Shown: positions 26,131-36,757, numbered from the stretch's first letter. The stretch is DNA of 64,000 nucleotides from Spirodela intermedia (GCA_902729315.2 LR746281.1:2292501-2356500), one strand, 5' to 3'. Notes: generated by a model not told the origin, from the sequence alone. Numbers and translations: made by a program.

Positions 26131-26500
26131 GCTGTGCATTCTAGATGATGACACATAACATGTGGAGATAATGATAAACCAAATGGACTTATTTAAGCTC
26201 AACCCCAAAAGAAAAAATAATTGTTGATAAGTCACAAATCTCTAGGTTAAGTTTCACACATCGTAGATGTGAGAATAACAACTTTAAAGTAAAGAAAAAG
26301 CAAAAATTATTGCAATACATTCTAAATGGTAACATGTTGACATAATACGTAAAGATAATGGCAAGCTTAATGACCTTATTTGAGCTAGATCTTGAAAGTA
26401 AAAATTTATGTTGATGGGTTGCAAATCTTCAAACAAAGTCTCAAATATAATAGATATGAGAATAACAAGTTTCAAAGAAAAGAATGAACAAAAGTTACTA
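26131..26500. repeat. Diverged tandem pair, about 185-bp unit
   Basis: Unit 1 (26131-26311) and unit 2 (26312-26500) share the same order of blocks: CATTCTA-ATG, a GGAGATAATG/AAAGATAATG block, a GACTTATTT/GACCTTATTT block, AGCTCAA/AGCTAGATC, and GAGAATAACAA. They are noticeably diverged, so the duplication is old. No coding potential was seen. Confidence 0.65.
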
Positions 26501-26932
26501 GGACATCGATGAAGTTACATGAAGATATTTAAATTCACATGTGAGCACTTTCCAAGACATGAAAAGACAAGAGAATGTTGAGAATAAAGGAAGAAGTTTG
26601 TAAAGAAGAAGAATTAATATTAAATGAAGACACCTCCACAACTATCATTCATGTTATGAGAAATATTCTTCTCCATCTATCAATGATTCATCCATTGTGA
26701 GTTTTAACAAAGATTTGAAAGTTTCAACATTCACTTTAAAGATTGACTCTCTTTTGGGCCCTAAGATACTTGGGTGGTGAGTAGAGAAAGGTTTGGGCTA
26801 AGACACGTGGTGAGAGCTTGATAGTGCTCATGAAAAATGTGATTTTCTTAGGAGACTAGTGTGTATGGACTAAGACATCTTATATTGAGAGCTTGATTGT
26901 GTTCAAAAATGATGTGATCCTTATGGAGATCT

Positions 26933-27530
26933 GGTGTAGTTGGGTTGTTGATCTTGTGAAATCAATGTGTATTTCACAAAGTAAATAGTGAGATACGATA
27001 GAAAGATTTATTTAAGACAAAGTAGCCAAGTGAGGAACGAATCAATATAAAAATTCCCTATATCCTTGGTGGTGACGAGTTAATTGAGTGGAAACTTAAG
27101 TAAAGAGAAACAAAGTCATAAGTAAACCCGTACTTAGGACTAAAAAACTATGTGAGAACCTATGTCAACACATTCACTTGCAGATAAAATACAATATAAC
27201 ATAAATATTAAGAAATTAATTCACTTGTATTTAAGATTTGGTGTAGTTTGGTTGTTGATCTTGTGAAATCTATGTGTATTTCAAGGAGTAAATAGTGAAC
27301 TATGATAAAAAGATTTATCTAAGATAAAGTAGTCAAGTGAGGAACGAATCAATATAAAAAATCTCTATTTCCTTAGTGTTGACAAGTTAATTGATTGGAA
27401 ATTTGAGTAGAGAGAAATAGAGTCATAAGTAAAGCCATATTTAGGACTAAAAAACTATGTGAGAACCTATGTAAATACATTCACCTATAGATAAAATAAA
27501 ATATAACATAAACATTAAGAAATCAATTGA
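26933..27530. repeat. Tandem duplication, 307-bp unit
   Basis: The segment beginning GGTGTAGTTGGGTTGTTGAT at 26933 recurs at 27240 and stays collinear to about 27,530, with roughly one difference per ten bases or fewer. Shared blocks include AAGTGAGGAACGAATCAATA and GACTAAAAAACTATGTGAGA. The second copy runs into the C-rich segment near 27,530. Confidence 0.85.
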
Positions 27531-29391
27531 CCCCCTCCACCCCCTCTCTCTTGGTGTTTCACTTATCCTCATCAGATCCTTCATTATTTTTCCTATTTTG
27601 CTAGTGACTGACCATGTCAAAAAACATATAGTTGACATAAGTCAAATTTTAGTTCAATACTAATTTCAAATATTCTACAAGAACTTTGACATTGAAAGTT
27701 GTCTATGGGTGTGACTTGTCAGTACTCCTTCAATATGAGGTTCTTTTGATAAAATCAAGCAATTTTGACTAGCTCTTTTGAGGGCATGACACAACCCTTG
27801 ATTAACTCAAGCAACACTCGACAAGGGCTCAAGCTCACATGAAGGCCTACATTGACCACAAGTAGCTAGACCTCATATACCTATATTTTCGTTTGTATTG
27901 ATAGAAGTCCTTAGTGATGAGACCCTATGAAAATCCTGCATCTTATTACTTAGACCCATTTATGATTCTCAAGCATATTAGGTAGATGGTTTACTAATTG
28001 AACTTTATGGCCACTTTAGGTATCCATTTCTTGAGTTGCTTGTCTCACAACTCAAGAAGGTTGACAACTCAACCTCCTCAAGCTCTATTAGCCCACTAAT
28101 GTTGGACAAAGACTTAACTTGGGTCATGTAATTGTCTGAAGTCCTAGCATATGACATGAGTCATAAAGGCCAGAAGTTCTCATCAAAGTAAGAGATGCCC
28201 AACTTGAAGGCCACGTGAGCGTCGGCCTAAACCATATGTTGGCAATTCCCTAATTATCACTTTGAAGCCAATGTGAAACTTATAAGAGAGAATATTGTTA
28301 AGACACCTGTTTTGTTCTCTCTTTCATATCACAAAGAATCTCAACCGACCCATGAGAAAGATCTTGATGATGGGTTGGAAACCACGGTTTAAATAGTTGG
28401 TAACATCTTATTAAGACTGAAGAAGAACGGCCCATTAAGGTTAGAAAGGGGTGAGATCATGGAGGGGTAGTCAGAATACCTTATATCCTCCATTAGAGGT
28501 ATTCACTAGTAACAACGCATTGAAGATCCCTATGAGGGATCTTCAATTACCTTTCCATTACCTTCCCATCTTCACTCCCTCTAGTAACAATCTTTTCTTT
28601 TGTTTAATTGTAATTATTTATTTTATCTCGTACTAGTTGGTTCGGGTCTAGTATGATGAACCCGTTAAGATGAATCCGACCCGACAGTGGGTCATGTATA
28701 TAATAACAATGCATCCGTTTCTCCGTCTCTGCAATTAACAGTCCTCTTGCATTCACCTTAGAGGGCAACGACTCTCTCTCCGTCTCTCCGGCGACGAAGA
28801 GGCTTATAGGGACGACGGCTAGGTCTCCGGCGGTTGTGAACCCGGGACCTCTGACAATGTTTTCCCTCGCCCAATCTCTCTCTCTCTCTCAGACCTCCGT
28901 CTCTGGGTGGGTCCCGTCAGCTGCACGTTCGGATTTCCTCCGGTATTTTGTTGAGGCCCTAACCACTACCCCCTTGCCACGTGGAAAGAGGCAGGAATAC
29001 CGCCACGTTGGGGACGGACCTGGAGCAGTCGGGCCGTCTGGAGCGGAATCAACTATCGCAGAAGCGTCCGGGAAAACGGCAGGGAGGCCCATAAAACGGC
29101 AAGTAGCCTTCCCTTCTTCCCGTCCTTCGGGTAGAGTCCCCGTAGGGGCCTCGGTTCTCCCGGATTCTCTCTGTCTGCTGCTGTTACCGGAGAGGATCCG
29201 ACGCTGATGGCGGCGAGGTCGTCGACCCCCCCCCCCCGGGGAGGTTGGCGTCGGCACCGCGGCTCTGTTGCTGGGGGGAGACGATCGGGTGCGTAGCATG
29301 AGGCGAAGGAGACGGCCGGGGCCGGTGAGCAGCCGCCGACTGATGCCGGAAGCCTCTCAGAATATGAGGGAAACGGAGATGGAGGAGCGGC

Positions 29392-29455
29392 ACACTACCC
29401 TCAGTGTTCCAAAAAACCTTCTCCTGCACGTTTTTTGGAACACTGAGGGTAGTGT
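29392..29455. repeat. Perfect 26-bp inverted repeat with 12-nt spacer
   Basis: Left arm 29392-29417 begins ACACTACCCTCAGTGTTCC; right arm 29430-29455 is its exact reverse complement; the spacer is CTTCTCCTGCAC. The arm begins within one codon of the point where similarity to the RING-H2 family N-terminus stops. The CACTA...TAGTG ends recall CACTA-type transposon termini, but no flanking 3-bp direct repeat is present (left GGC, right TTC), so no element is claimed. Confidence 0.9.
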
Positions 29456-30390
29456 TTCGATTGTTTCGTGTTCGTCCTCCAACAAGATACGTTTCAGCAT
29501 AAGAGGTAAATTCCGTGAGAATAGAACTTCCAAGATATCTTACTTCATATGCCTCTTTATCAATCATCTTGTTGAGGACATTCTTGAGATACGCAAGAAA
29601 AATAAAAATAAGTATTAACCTCGTGTGGTTAGTATCAACTTACCTTGAGATCTCAGTGCTTATTGACACAAGTCCCTGGAGAATTACAAGAAAATTACTG
29701 CATCATGCAGATGTAGTTGGTGTTCACGGAAAAGTGTTGAAGATCACCACCGTGCTGTGATAATGGTGCATCATCGTAGTGTGGAATCACACAAAAACCA
29801 TCTAAACTTTGCTTGGTTGGCTTTGACTTAGCATGGAATTGTAGTACTGACCGACCCAAGTGACTAGAGAACTTCAGACAGCACTATATAGCGAAGAAAG
29901 CTGGTGGCAATATGTCATGAACCAACATCCTGGATGATATCCGTGGAAACAAATCGATCCAGCTTGAAGCAGCATTTCTATATCAAGGGGATCTAATTTT
30001 TGCCGATAAAATAAAATCAGTCCCAGAACTTACTCCTAATAAAATCACTTCAAAATTAATTTATCTTGCTTCCTAATTAATTCGATTGCTTTATGCTTTT
30101 TAGCTATCAAAGAGAGAATCACTCATCAAGGGTAGTGGGGCAAACGGCTTAACTGCATTACAGACGAATGCTAGGTGTGTGATTCATACTATTGAAGATA
30201 AAGCAAATGCATTGCTTTGCCTTTCAATTTATACCCTGTTATTACGTTTTTCTTTTTAACATTTCTGCCGACTATATAATGGTACATATGACAGTGAAAA
30301 GTTCAACGCTCATGCTTGTCTATTTTTTCTACCATGCCACCAAATTGATCTCCATTCATTGTCATTGTACTGGAGACATAATCACTAATT

Positions 30391-30791
30391 GAGAACCCTT
30401 TCTAAGCTCTCTGACATGTTTGGTTTCATTGTGAACCTATCTCCAGTAACTTTTAATTTGTTCCAAGTTTTCAAGCTATCTTATATTTTTCAGGTTCGTC
30501 ATTGAGTAGGAATTTTGAACTCATAAAAAAATAGAATCTCTGGTGTCAAAATGAATGAACCTTCCACCGATTATGAAGATTGAGAACCCTTTTCTAAGCT
30601 CGCTGACATGTTTGGTTTGATTGTGAACCTATCTCCAGTAACTTTTAATTTGTTCCAAGTTTTCAAGCCATCTTATCTTTTTCAGTTTCGTCATTAAGTA
30701 TGAATTTTGAACTCATAAAAAAATAGAGATTATGAAAAAATAAAATCTCTGGTGTCAAAATGAATGAACCTTCCGCCGATTATGACGATTT
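30391..30791. repeat. Tandem duplication, 191-bp unit, inside RING relic
   Basis: Copy 1 begins GAGAACCCTTTCTAAGCTC at 30391 and copy 2 begins GAGAACCCTTTTCTAAGCTC at 30582. Both continue through CTGACATGTTTGGTTT, CAGTAACTTTTAATTTGTTC and ATGAATGAACCTTCC. Copy 2 carries about 19 extra bases near 30,725 from a local duplication of an AGATTATGAAAAAATA block. The identity is high, so the event is recent. Confidence 0.88.
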
Positions 30792-32495
30792 GGCGGTTGT
30801 TTTTTTTTTTCAAATGAATGTGTCTTATAGTTCATCTTGTCAGTCATCGAACATAACAGCGTGGCTTTTTCTCAACTGAAGTATTAAGTCATTTTGCATC
30901 AGCATCAATGAATGTTATCTGACGCATTGTTTGCTCCAGAATAAGTTCTAGGCACTTGTGCTGTGAATGCCTGTGCTTATGATTAATATTCAATAGACAT
31001 TCTCAATTGATTTTACTTCTCTCGCATGGTGCAACTAAAAGCGCTGAACCAGTTTTCGTTTTGTGACAGGATTACAAAGCACCTAGAGCCCATCCGCAAA
31101 ATATGGCCATTTGTACGGTGGATCTCTGTACTTTGCCTATCTGCTGGTGGGCAAGACTTGACACATGACACACCCTGCTATACTGGTCTGCCAAATGCCT
31201 TTGCATTTTTGGTTTCACTGCGATTCCTCGAGTCTTTTTATCTTATTTTAGCTGTTTCTTGTTCCCCAATTGGCCGTGTTTTGCAGGCTTTGCATAGTCT
31301 TCTTGGCATTTGATATATTCTATTTAGTTTTCTTTGTCGCTCTGGCCTGCCTCTTCGGCATTGCTGTCAGCTGTTATTCGCCAAGTACCGTCGCAAGTTC
31401 ATACGCTATGCCAGATCAGGTAATACCACTTGCTTTCTTTATTGTCTTGCCATTACTTTCCATATTTATTTCTAGACTACGCTGTCCTACGATCGAGAAT
31501 ACTCTCAGATGAATAGACACAAAAAATAGAGAGAGAGAACGGAAAAAATTAAATATACATATATATATATATATATATATTATGTCTTCATTGGTGCGAA
31601 TTATCCTGAGAATCTGGCGGCCGTCTTCAGCTAGGGAGAGAAACCAGGCAGCCATTAATGGTTCCAGAAACCTTGGAAAGGTTTATGGGGTCAACGGGGG
31701 AAGTCAACAGAGAACATTGTGGACCCAGAAAGAAAAATAATTCGCAGGAATAAAGTCGTTGTGATTACATTATCTATATATAGTCACCATGATTGTTCTG
31801 TCTCATTCGAACAGGGCGGGGCGACAGATGAAGCCATCCGGCTGCTCCCGAGGTACAAATTCAGAGCTCCACGCGGCGCCAGGGAGGGCCCACTCGGCGG
31901 AGTGATGACGGAATCTGGCGGCGGCGGAGCCCCCACCGCAGAACATCATCTCTCTCCGGATCATGCTGTAAGAAGGAAGAAATTGCGATCATTGCTCTCT
32001 CCTCCATCGTTTAAAATCTCGCGCATTCATTCTTGGAATGGATTCTGGTGGCTCCCCGCTGGCAGGTGTGCTGCGTCTGCCGGTCCGCCTATGAGTACGG
32101 CGCCGTGATCCGTCGCCTCCCCTGCGGCCACCGCTTCCACGGCGCCTGCATAGACGAGTGGCTCCAGATGAAGGCCGCCTGCCCTCACCGCCGGAACGAG
32201 CTCGCCAGGGGAAGCGCCGGCGCCACCACCTTGTGCCGTGGTCCGTAGATGTCTGTATAGATTTACGAGCAACTGACTAGATTGTGTTGCCGTGGAACGC
32301 ATTCTGAGAAGCGTTTCCCGGAACCAACGGCGAGAGGACTCTAGAAGGGGGTTGGACCGCCTTGCGGCGGCTACGAGCTGGCGGATTCTGACTGAAAGGG
32401 ACGACCTTGTTCGATGACTACAATTAAAAAAAAAAAAGGAAAAAAAATCTGTGTGGGAGCCAGCACGCACCCGTGCTGACTCGCTTTCAAGCGAT

Positions 32496-33415
32496 TTAGA
32501 CTCGCTGGGTCGGAAGGGGAAACCCGCCGCCGCCGCCGGTGGCGGCGTCCGCCTGCTCGGGATTCTCCTCCGCCGACGGGCAGCCCCTCGCGCGCTTGGC
32601 GCCGATCGGGACCCCGAAGAGCCGAGGGTTGTGCCCCTCCTGGTCCTCCGATTTGACTCGGCCCTCCCGGCTCGGGCCGGCCTCGTCCGACTCCCCGGCG
32701 AGGCGGGTCGACCCGTTATCCGGCCGCCGCCTCTCCTGCTGCTGCTTCTGGGCAGCGTAGCTCGACATGAGGCAGAAGATGTCGTCGCAGAGGCCCTGGA
32801 GGTACGATAACTCACGGCTGAGCTTCTCATTCTCCCTTTTAAGGCGGTGGTTCTCCTCCGCCAGATCCGTCGCCGCCGTCCCCCCGCCGCCGCTGCCGGG
32901 GGACGAGTTGGAGGAGGCGGCCGGTTCCTCGCCGGAATCCGCCGGAGAAGAGGCGGTGGCCACGGCTCTGCCGGCCGTCGGTGGCAGTAGGACCTTCCGG
33001 CGGTGGATGTCGCAGAGGAGCTTCTTCTCCCCCCGCCGGAAGCACTCGTTGGCGAATTCCCACCGGTCCGCTACCACCTTCCGGAAACCCTAATTTCGGA
33101 CAAGAAACTCGCTATCAGACGAAGGAGAGGCGGAGATGGCCGCCGGAGAAGAAGAAGCGGAGAGAGAGGAGGGGACTATCTCACGTAGGTGTTGAGTTGA
33201 CGGACAAAGCTGGAGAAGTTGTTGTGCTTGAAGAATTTGGGGAGAAGGTCGCGGGCGAACTCCGGCGGCCGCCAGACGATGAAGGTGGAGCCGTCTTCGT
33301 TCCAAGATATCACGTCATCAACGGCCGGATCTTCGACGAGCTGGTAGGTCTTCGTGAGGAATGGCGTCGGCAGCGCCGCCGCCAACTCCGCCGCCTGCTC
33401 CGCCGGCGCCGCCAT
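32496..33415 (-). CDS. HSFB2: Class B heat-stress transcription factor, HsfB2-like (2 exons)
   Basis: Exons in coding order 33415-33185 and 33089-32496 give 274 aa. The DNA-binding domain runs from [15 protein letters not shown] (about 15) to LLCDIHRRK (about 108), with the recognition-helix region [20 protein letters not shown] split by the single intron at the position conserved in plant HSFs. A coiled-coil oligomerisation region follows ([22 protein letters not shown]) without the insertion of class A factors. The C-terminal LFGVPIG matches the class B repressor motif (LFGV), followed by a basic AKRAR signal. Class B factors lack AHA activation motifs and act mainly as repressors or attenuators of the heat response. 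The upstream region has heat-shock elements next to a TATA box, implying heat induction. The stop faces the RING relic's stop 247 bp away. Confidence 0.95.
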
Positions 33416-33502
33416 GCCCCGTCCTTCCGGCCTCCTCTCCGGACAATGATCAGCCAGGGAGAGACAACATCGAAGAACCCCGGAAATTATTTCTCCTGCT
33501 GT

Positions 33503-33539
<37 letters not shown>
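33503..33539. repeat. (GA)n in the HSFB2 5' leader
   Basis: About 36 bp of GA on the plus strand (CT in the HSFB2 mRNA), 88-124 bp before the start codon and just downstream of the TATA-like sequence at 33545-33550. It is therefore probably transcribed as part of the leader. Confidence 0.85.
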
Positions 33540-33542
<3 letters not shown>

Positions 33543-33544
33543 GA

Positions 33545-33563
33545 ATATATGAAGTTTCTAGAA
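33545..33563 (-). promoter_or_regulatory. TATA box with abutting heat-shock element (HSFB2)
   Basis: On the plus strand GAAGTTTCTAGAA (33551-33563) is a perfect three-unit heat-shock element, GAAnnTTCnnGAA. Immediately gene-proximal is ATATAT (33545-33550), a TATA-like box for the minus-strand gene. The element sits about 135-150 bp upstream of the start codon. Confidence 0.75.
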
Positions 33564-33634
33564 GTTTTTGGCAACAATCGAAGGAAGCATCAACGATGAG
33601 TTGAGTCAGCCGGGCGGGGAGGAAGAAGAACTTC

Positions 33635-33647
33635 TTCCAGAAGTTTC
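33635..33647 (-). promoter_or_regulatory. Second heat-shock element upstream of HSFB2
   Basis: TTCCAGAAGTTTC is a perfect TTCnnGAAnnTTC triplet. It is preceded by GAAC and followed by a near-match GGAA, so the array may extend to four units with one spacing error. It lies about 220-230 bp upstream of the start codon and 72 bp beyond the proximal element. Confidence 0.7.
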
Positions 33648-33779
33648 CAGGAAACCTCTTATGAACACGTGCCAACCGTTGGGGGAATCCCGCGCCAGTC
33701 TGAGCGAAGAAGAAAATTTATCTACCACCCCCCCCGACATGATACGTTGCACTTGTACCCACATATATTATAAATTCCT

Positions 33780-34696
33780 CTTTTGGGTACAAATACAATT
33801 TTCCCTCTACAAGACCAAGAAATAATTATTGCCTATAAAGAGAGCTCTCTGCCTAGCTCCTAGATAACGTGGTTTAGTAAGAGTAAACGATACTATTTCA
33901 CTCCAGTCCTCCTACTGGTTTTATTTTTCCTCCAAGTCCTCAAAGAACTCCCCGTTTACCGCGGCGAGATATTTCCGGCCGCCGTCTTTATTGCCGTGAC
34001 CGGAGAAGGGTCGGCCTTCTGGAAGGAAGGAAGAAGGTTCTGGGGATCATTGCATAGACTGACGGCAAAAAGGCGGCGTTAGAGAGAGATAGAGACCAGA
34101 TGGGAGGATGAGCGCGGGCATCGAGATCGGTCTTTTCAAAGATGACGGCGTCAGAAAGAGAGGGAGAGAGAGAGAGAGAGAGGATGGGCTTCCCAAAGCT
34201 GACAGGCCCCGCCTTTGTGAGCGTCATTCGGCCCGGCCCAGTTTCTCCGGGTTTGGGCCGCGGAATTAAAAGCCAAATTTCCAGATAATTGGAAGGTTCC
34301 ACCCAAAAAAAATGGATTTTATAGAAAAAATATAATAAAAAATAACCCATTCAAATAGATAGATTGCTAACAAAAAGCAAAAAGCAAGTATGTAATAGAA
34401 TTTATCCAAAATAAAAAATAAAAAAATGGTTGAGAAGAATCATGAACACAGAGCAGAAGAAGAGAAAGAGATAAAGAAAACGAATAATTTCTATCTTGGG
34501 AAATTGTGCATGATTCTAAGACAGAAGGAGGTTTTTCATAAGAGATGCTTGATCTCTGAACCACGGCGGGGGAAGAGATTTGAGAAGGTTGGAGCGCCAT
34601 GATCACCCATCTGAGATGAAGAACAATCTTCCTGTGAAAGAAATAGAATGAAGAATCGGGAAGGAATGACCTCGACTGAGAAGCGCAGAAGATCGA
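33780..34696. other. Spacer between HSFB2 and the TMEM161-like gene
   Basis: No gene is recognised. A GA run lies at about 34155-34183, and GGCCCGGCCCA with TTTGGGCCG occurs at about 34230-34262. The AT-rich end (34300-34696) is the likely 3' untranslated region of the minus-strand TMEM161-like gene. Confidence 0.45.
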
Positions 34697-36028
34697 TCAC
34701 GAGATGAGCAAGAACCCGCAGCGGAGGAGCGCGAGCGTGGAAATGGTGTACATCGCCCAGACGAACGAGATCCACCACGCGAAGAACAGAGCCGTCTCCT
34801 TCGCGGTAGAAGCAAAATCGGGGAGAAGAGCCCCGCCGGATGAGCGAGCCGTCGTCTGAGAAATTCCTAGGAGTAACATCTCCAACGCTGGTATGGCGAA
34901 GAACTGGAGGACCACCAGGCAGAGGTTGTGGTTGTGAAGAAAGACCTTGGCTCGCGCGAAGTCCGAGTCGGGAATCTTGCTCGAGTGTAGCATCTGGTAC
35001 CAGGAGAGCACGGCCTCGTTGAGGTAGGTCTGCAAGTTAGGGCGGACAGCCAGGAGTTGCAGGGTGGCAGATGCGGCGAGAAGCCAGATCCGGAACTGGT
35101 CGAATTTCGCAGGAGAAGAGTTCCTCGCAGGGAAATCCACAATCGGCTTGATCCACATCAGAGGAGCGACCACGCCGGCGACGAATGCGGCGGACAAGAG
35201 GATGGGGGAGATCTTGCCGGAGGACATGGCGCCGTCGAGGTTCCATCGGAGCTGATCCGTCCCCAGCCACAGAGATCGGGCCGCTCTGATCGCCGGCACG
35301 AACAGAAACCCCGCCAGGCACCCCGCTAGGGCAGACGACGTGATCCCCCAAAACCCGACGGCGCCGCCGGGGAATCGGAAGTCGAAGATCGAGGGAGAGA
35401 AAATGTACCGAATCAGCAGCGCGGAGACAAATCCGATGAATCCGGAGAGAGCGGCGAGCTGCCTCTCGGACCTCTTTGTGGCAGATCGCTCGAACGAGAC
35501 CTTGGCGAGGGACGAGAAAACGTGCGCCGCTGCAAAGAGCGACGAGAAGACCGGGACGGCCGCCTCAGCCACCGACGGAGGATCAGAATCGGAGGAGCTT
35601 CTCCGGGAGAGGAAGATGCCGAGGAGGAGGCAAGAGACCGCAGAAATGCTGGAGACGAAGCTCCGACGGTACTCTGGGAAGTAGAGGCGGGTGCGAAGGT
35701 GGGAATCGACTAGCCGGAGGCGGAGGAGCTGAGCGCCAGACTCGTCGAAGGGGGACTTTCCCTTGACGGCGCCGCCGTCCCTCTCCGATCTGGACCTCCG
35801 CTTCAGCTGCGGCTGCTCCGTCGAGGAGGCATCGTCGGAGGGCTGGCGTATGGCGGCGCGGAGCCCGTCCCCGGTGCCGATGTTATCGGGGTGGATGTAC
35901 GTGTGGACACCCTCGAGGAGCCTCGACGGAAGAGAGAGGTACGAGGAGAGAACGGCGGCGGCAGCGATGACGGCAGCCTCGCCGGCGAGGTGAGCTCCCC
36001 CTGCGATCGACGCCGGCAGCACTGGCAT
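34697..36028 (-). CDS. TMEM161A/B-family multi-pass membrane protein, intronless
   Basis: A single uninterrupted frame of 443 aa. Hydrophobic segments lie at about 14-33, 123-142, 156-176, 190-210, 222-245, 273-292, 312-328, 368-389 and 412-441, so roughly eight or nine membrane spans. The stretch 273-390 (SPILLSAAFVAGVVAPLMWIK, RIWLLAASATLQLLAVRPNLQ, then LVVLQFFAIPALEMLLL) corresponds to the conserved SPLFILWLWTKP / RLWLL / AVTRPHLQAYL / SLQYLTPLILTL blocks of animal TMEM161 proteins. A hydrophilic loop rich in Ser/Arg/Asp lies at about 60-100. Function in plants is unknown. The start MPVLPAS is the first ATG. No intron is needed and the stop follows the last membrane span. The 5' leader holds a short GA run at 36042-36062. 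Confidence 0.85.
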   Translation of the reverse strand: MPVLPASIAGGAHLAGEAAVIAAAAVLSSYLSLPSRLLEGVHTYIHPDNIGTGDGLRAAIRQPSDDASSTEQPQLKRRSRSERDGGAVKGKSPFDESGAQLLRLRLVDSHLRTRLYFPEYRRSFVSSISAVSCLLLGIFLSRRSSSDSDPPSVAEAAVPVFSSLFAAAHVFSSLAKVSFERSATKRSERQLAALSGFIGFVSALLIRYIFSPSIFDFRFPGGAVGFWGITSSALAGCLAGFLFVPAIRAARSLWLGTDQLRWNLDGAMSSGKISPILLSAAFVAGVVAPLMWIKPIVDFPARNSSPAKFDQFRIWLLAASATLQLLAVRPNLQTYLNEAVLSWYQMLHSSKIPDSDFARAKVFLHNHNLCLVVLQFFAIPALEMLLLGISQTTARSSGGALLPDFASTAKETALFFAWWISFVWAMYTISTLALLRCGFLLIS

Positions 36029-36061
36029 CGTCCCCGCGGATGTAGAGAGTGAGAGAGAGAG

Positions 36062-36713
36062 TGTGAGGGCTTAGAAACCCAGAATAAATGGAGCCCTGGC
36101 CGGGGGATGAGAGGAAGGAAGGGGGAGGAGAGAAGGGGGGGGGGATTTTATATTATAGTCCTTCTATAAATCTATAATATGAAAGTCATTCTCCATTCAC
36201 CTTCATTATCTCTTGTGTTGTGGAATGCGGGGGATAATTCCAATGTTAGTATATATTGTGATTTATATGATTTACATGATGGAATATTTTCCTCAATTAT
36301 AATAGAAAAAAGGCTTTCTTCTCTTTTTTTTTACACATTATCATCGGCCATTTATTTAGGTGGAGTATTTTATAAAATAAAAATGTGTTTTATTTTCTTA
36401 CATTTCATTGAAAATGTAAAAATAAACCTAGGTAGAAGAGTCCCAACATATGGAAAACCCTTGTATCTAATTTCGATTAAGTTCGGGTTCGATGGTGAAT
36501 TCAGAAGTATAAGTTCATCAGATTTATGAAAAACGTAGGGGCATATTTAAAATTATAATTGTGGTTTGAGTATATGTATTTCCTAAGGCCCATACCCATG
36601 AAGCGTGGCGTTGCCTAAGAGAGGCCCAATATGAATCAGGTTGCTCTTCCATGAAGCCTAGCCCTGTGCGAGATTGAAAGTTGGCTTCTCCTCTACAAAT
36701 TCCCAATCATTTT

Positions 36714-36757
<44 letters not shown>

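Larger units (their letters stand above)
24260..28700. other. AT-rich, repeat-filled intergenic region
   Basis: No gene is recognisable on either strand. The region holds a truncated LTR copy (24390-24667), a diverged ~185-bp tandem pair (26131-26500) and a 307-bp tandem pair (26933-27530). A C-rich segment around 27,530-27,560 next to TCTTGGTGTTT resembles the one at 4167. The remainder to 28,700 looks like decayed transposon DNA with no intact frame. Confidence 0.55.
29207..32248 (+). pseudogene. Decayed membrane RING-H2 E3 ligase (At1g68070/At4g11680 family)
   Basis: Recognisable pieces: N-terminus 29207-29392, then 31070-31185 (ITKHLEPI...SAGGQ), 31287-31419 (LCIVFLAFDIFYLVFFVALAC), 31815-31967 (GGATDEAIRLLPRYKFR...HHLSPDHA) and 32066-32248 (RING). 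They align in order with the plant family having N-terminal VRETxxEQLEER, two membrane spans, SAGGQ, LCIxFLAFDxFFVVFCVALAC and a C-terminal RING-H2. Damage: an extra C in the run at 29225-29236 shifts the frame between the ATG at 29207 and the LLLGGDDR frame; the family's exon for the first membrane pair is missing after EERH; one base is lost near 31174 so LYW/LC no longer reads through; and the eighth RING ligand is Arg (CPHR instead of CPLC, one T-to-C change). The last four exons otherwise keep correct phases and splice sites. A young pseudogene is the best reading; assembly error at the C run is possible. Confidence 0.8.

Noticed and set aside
28836-29207. A 123-codon frame before the RING relic
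   Set aside because: Low-complexity Ser/Pro/Arg-rich with no family match; more likely leader or promoter DNA of the relic.
29392-29455. MicroRNA precursor
   Set aside because: The stem is perfect but very short with a 12-nt loop, unlike plant precursors, and it interrupts a gene; kept only as an inverted repeat.
29392-29455. Complete CACTA transposon
   Set aside because: The ends look CACTA-like, but the flanking 3-bp duplication is missing and there is no interior.
36179-36529. A 116-codon open frame on the plus strand
   Set aside because: It matches no recognised family, has the local AT-rich composition, and has no supporting splice or promoter context.
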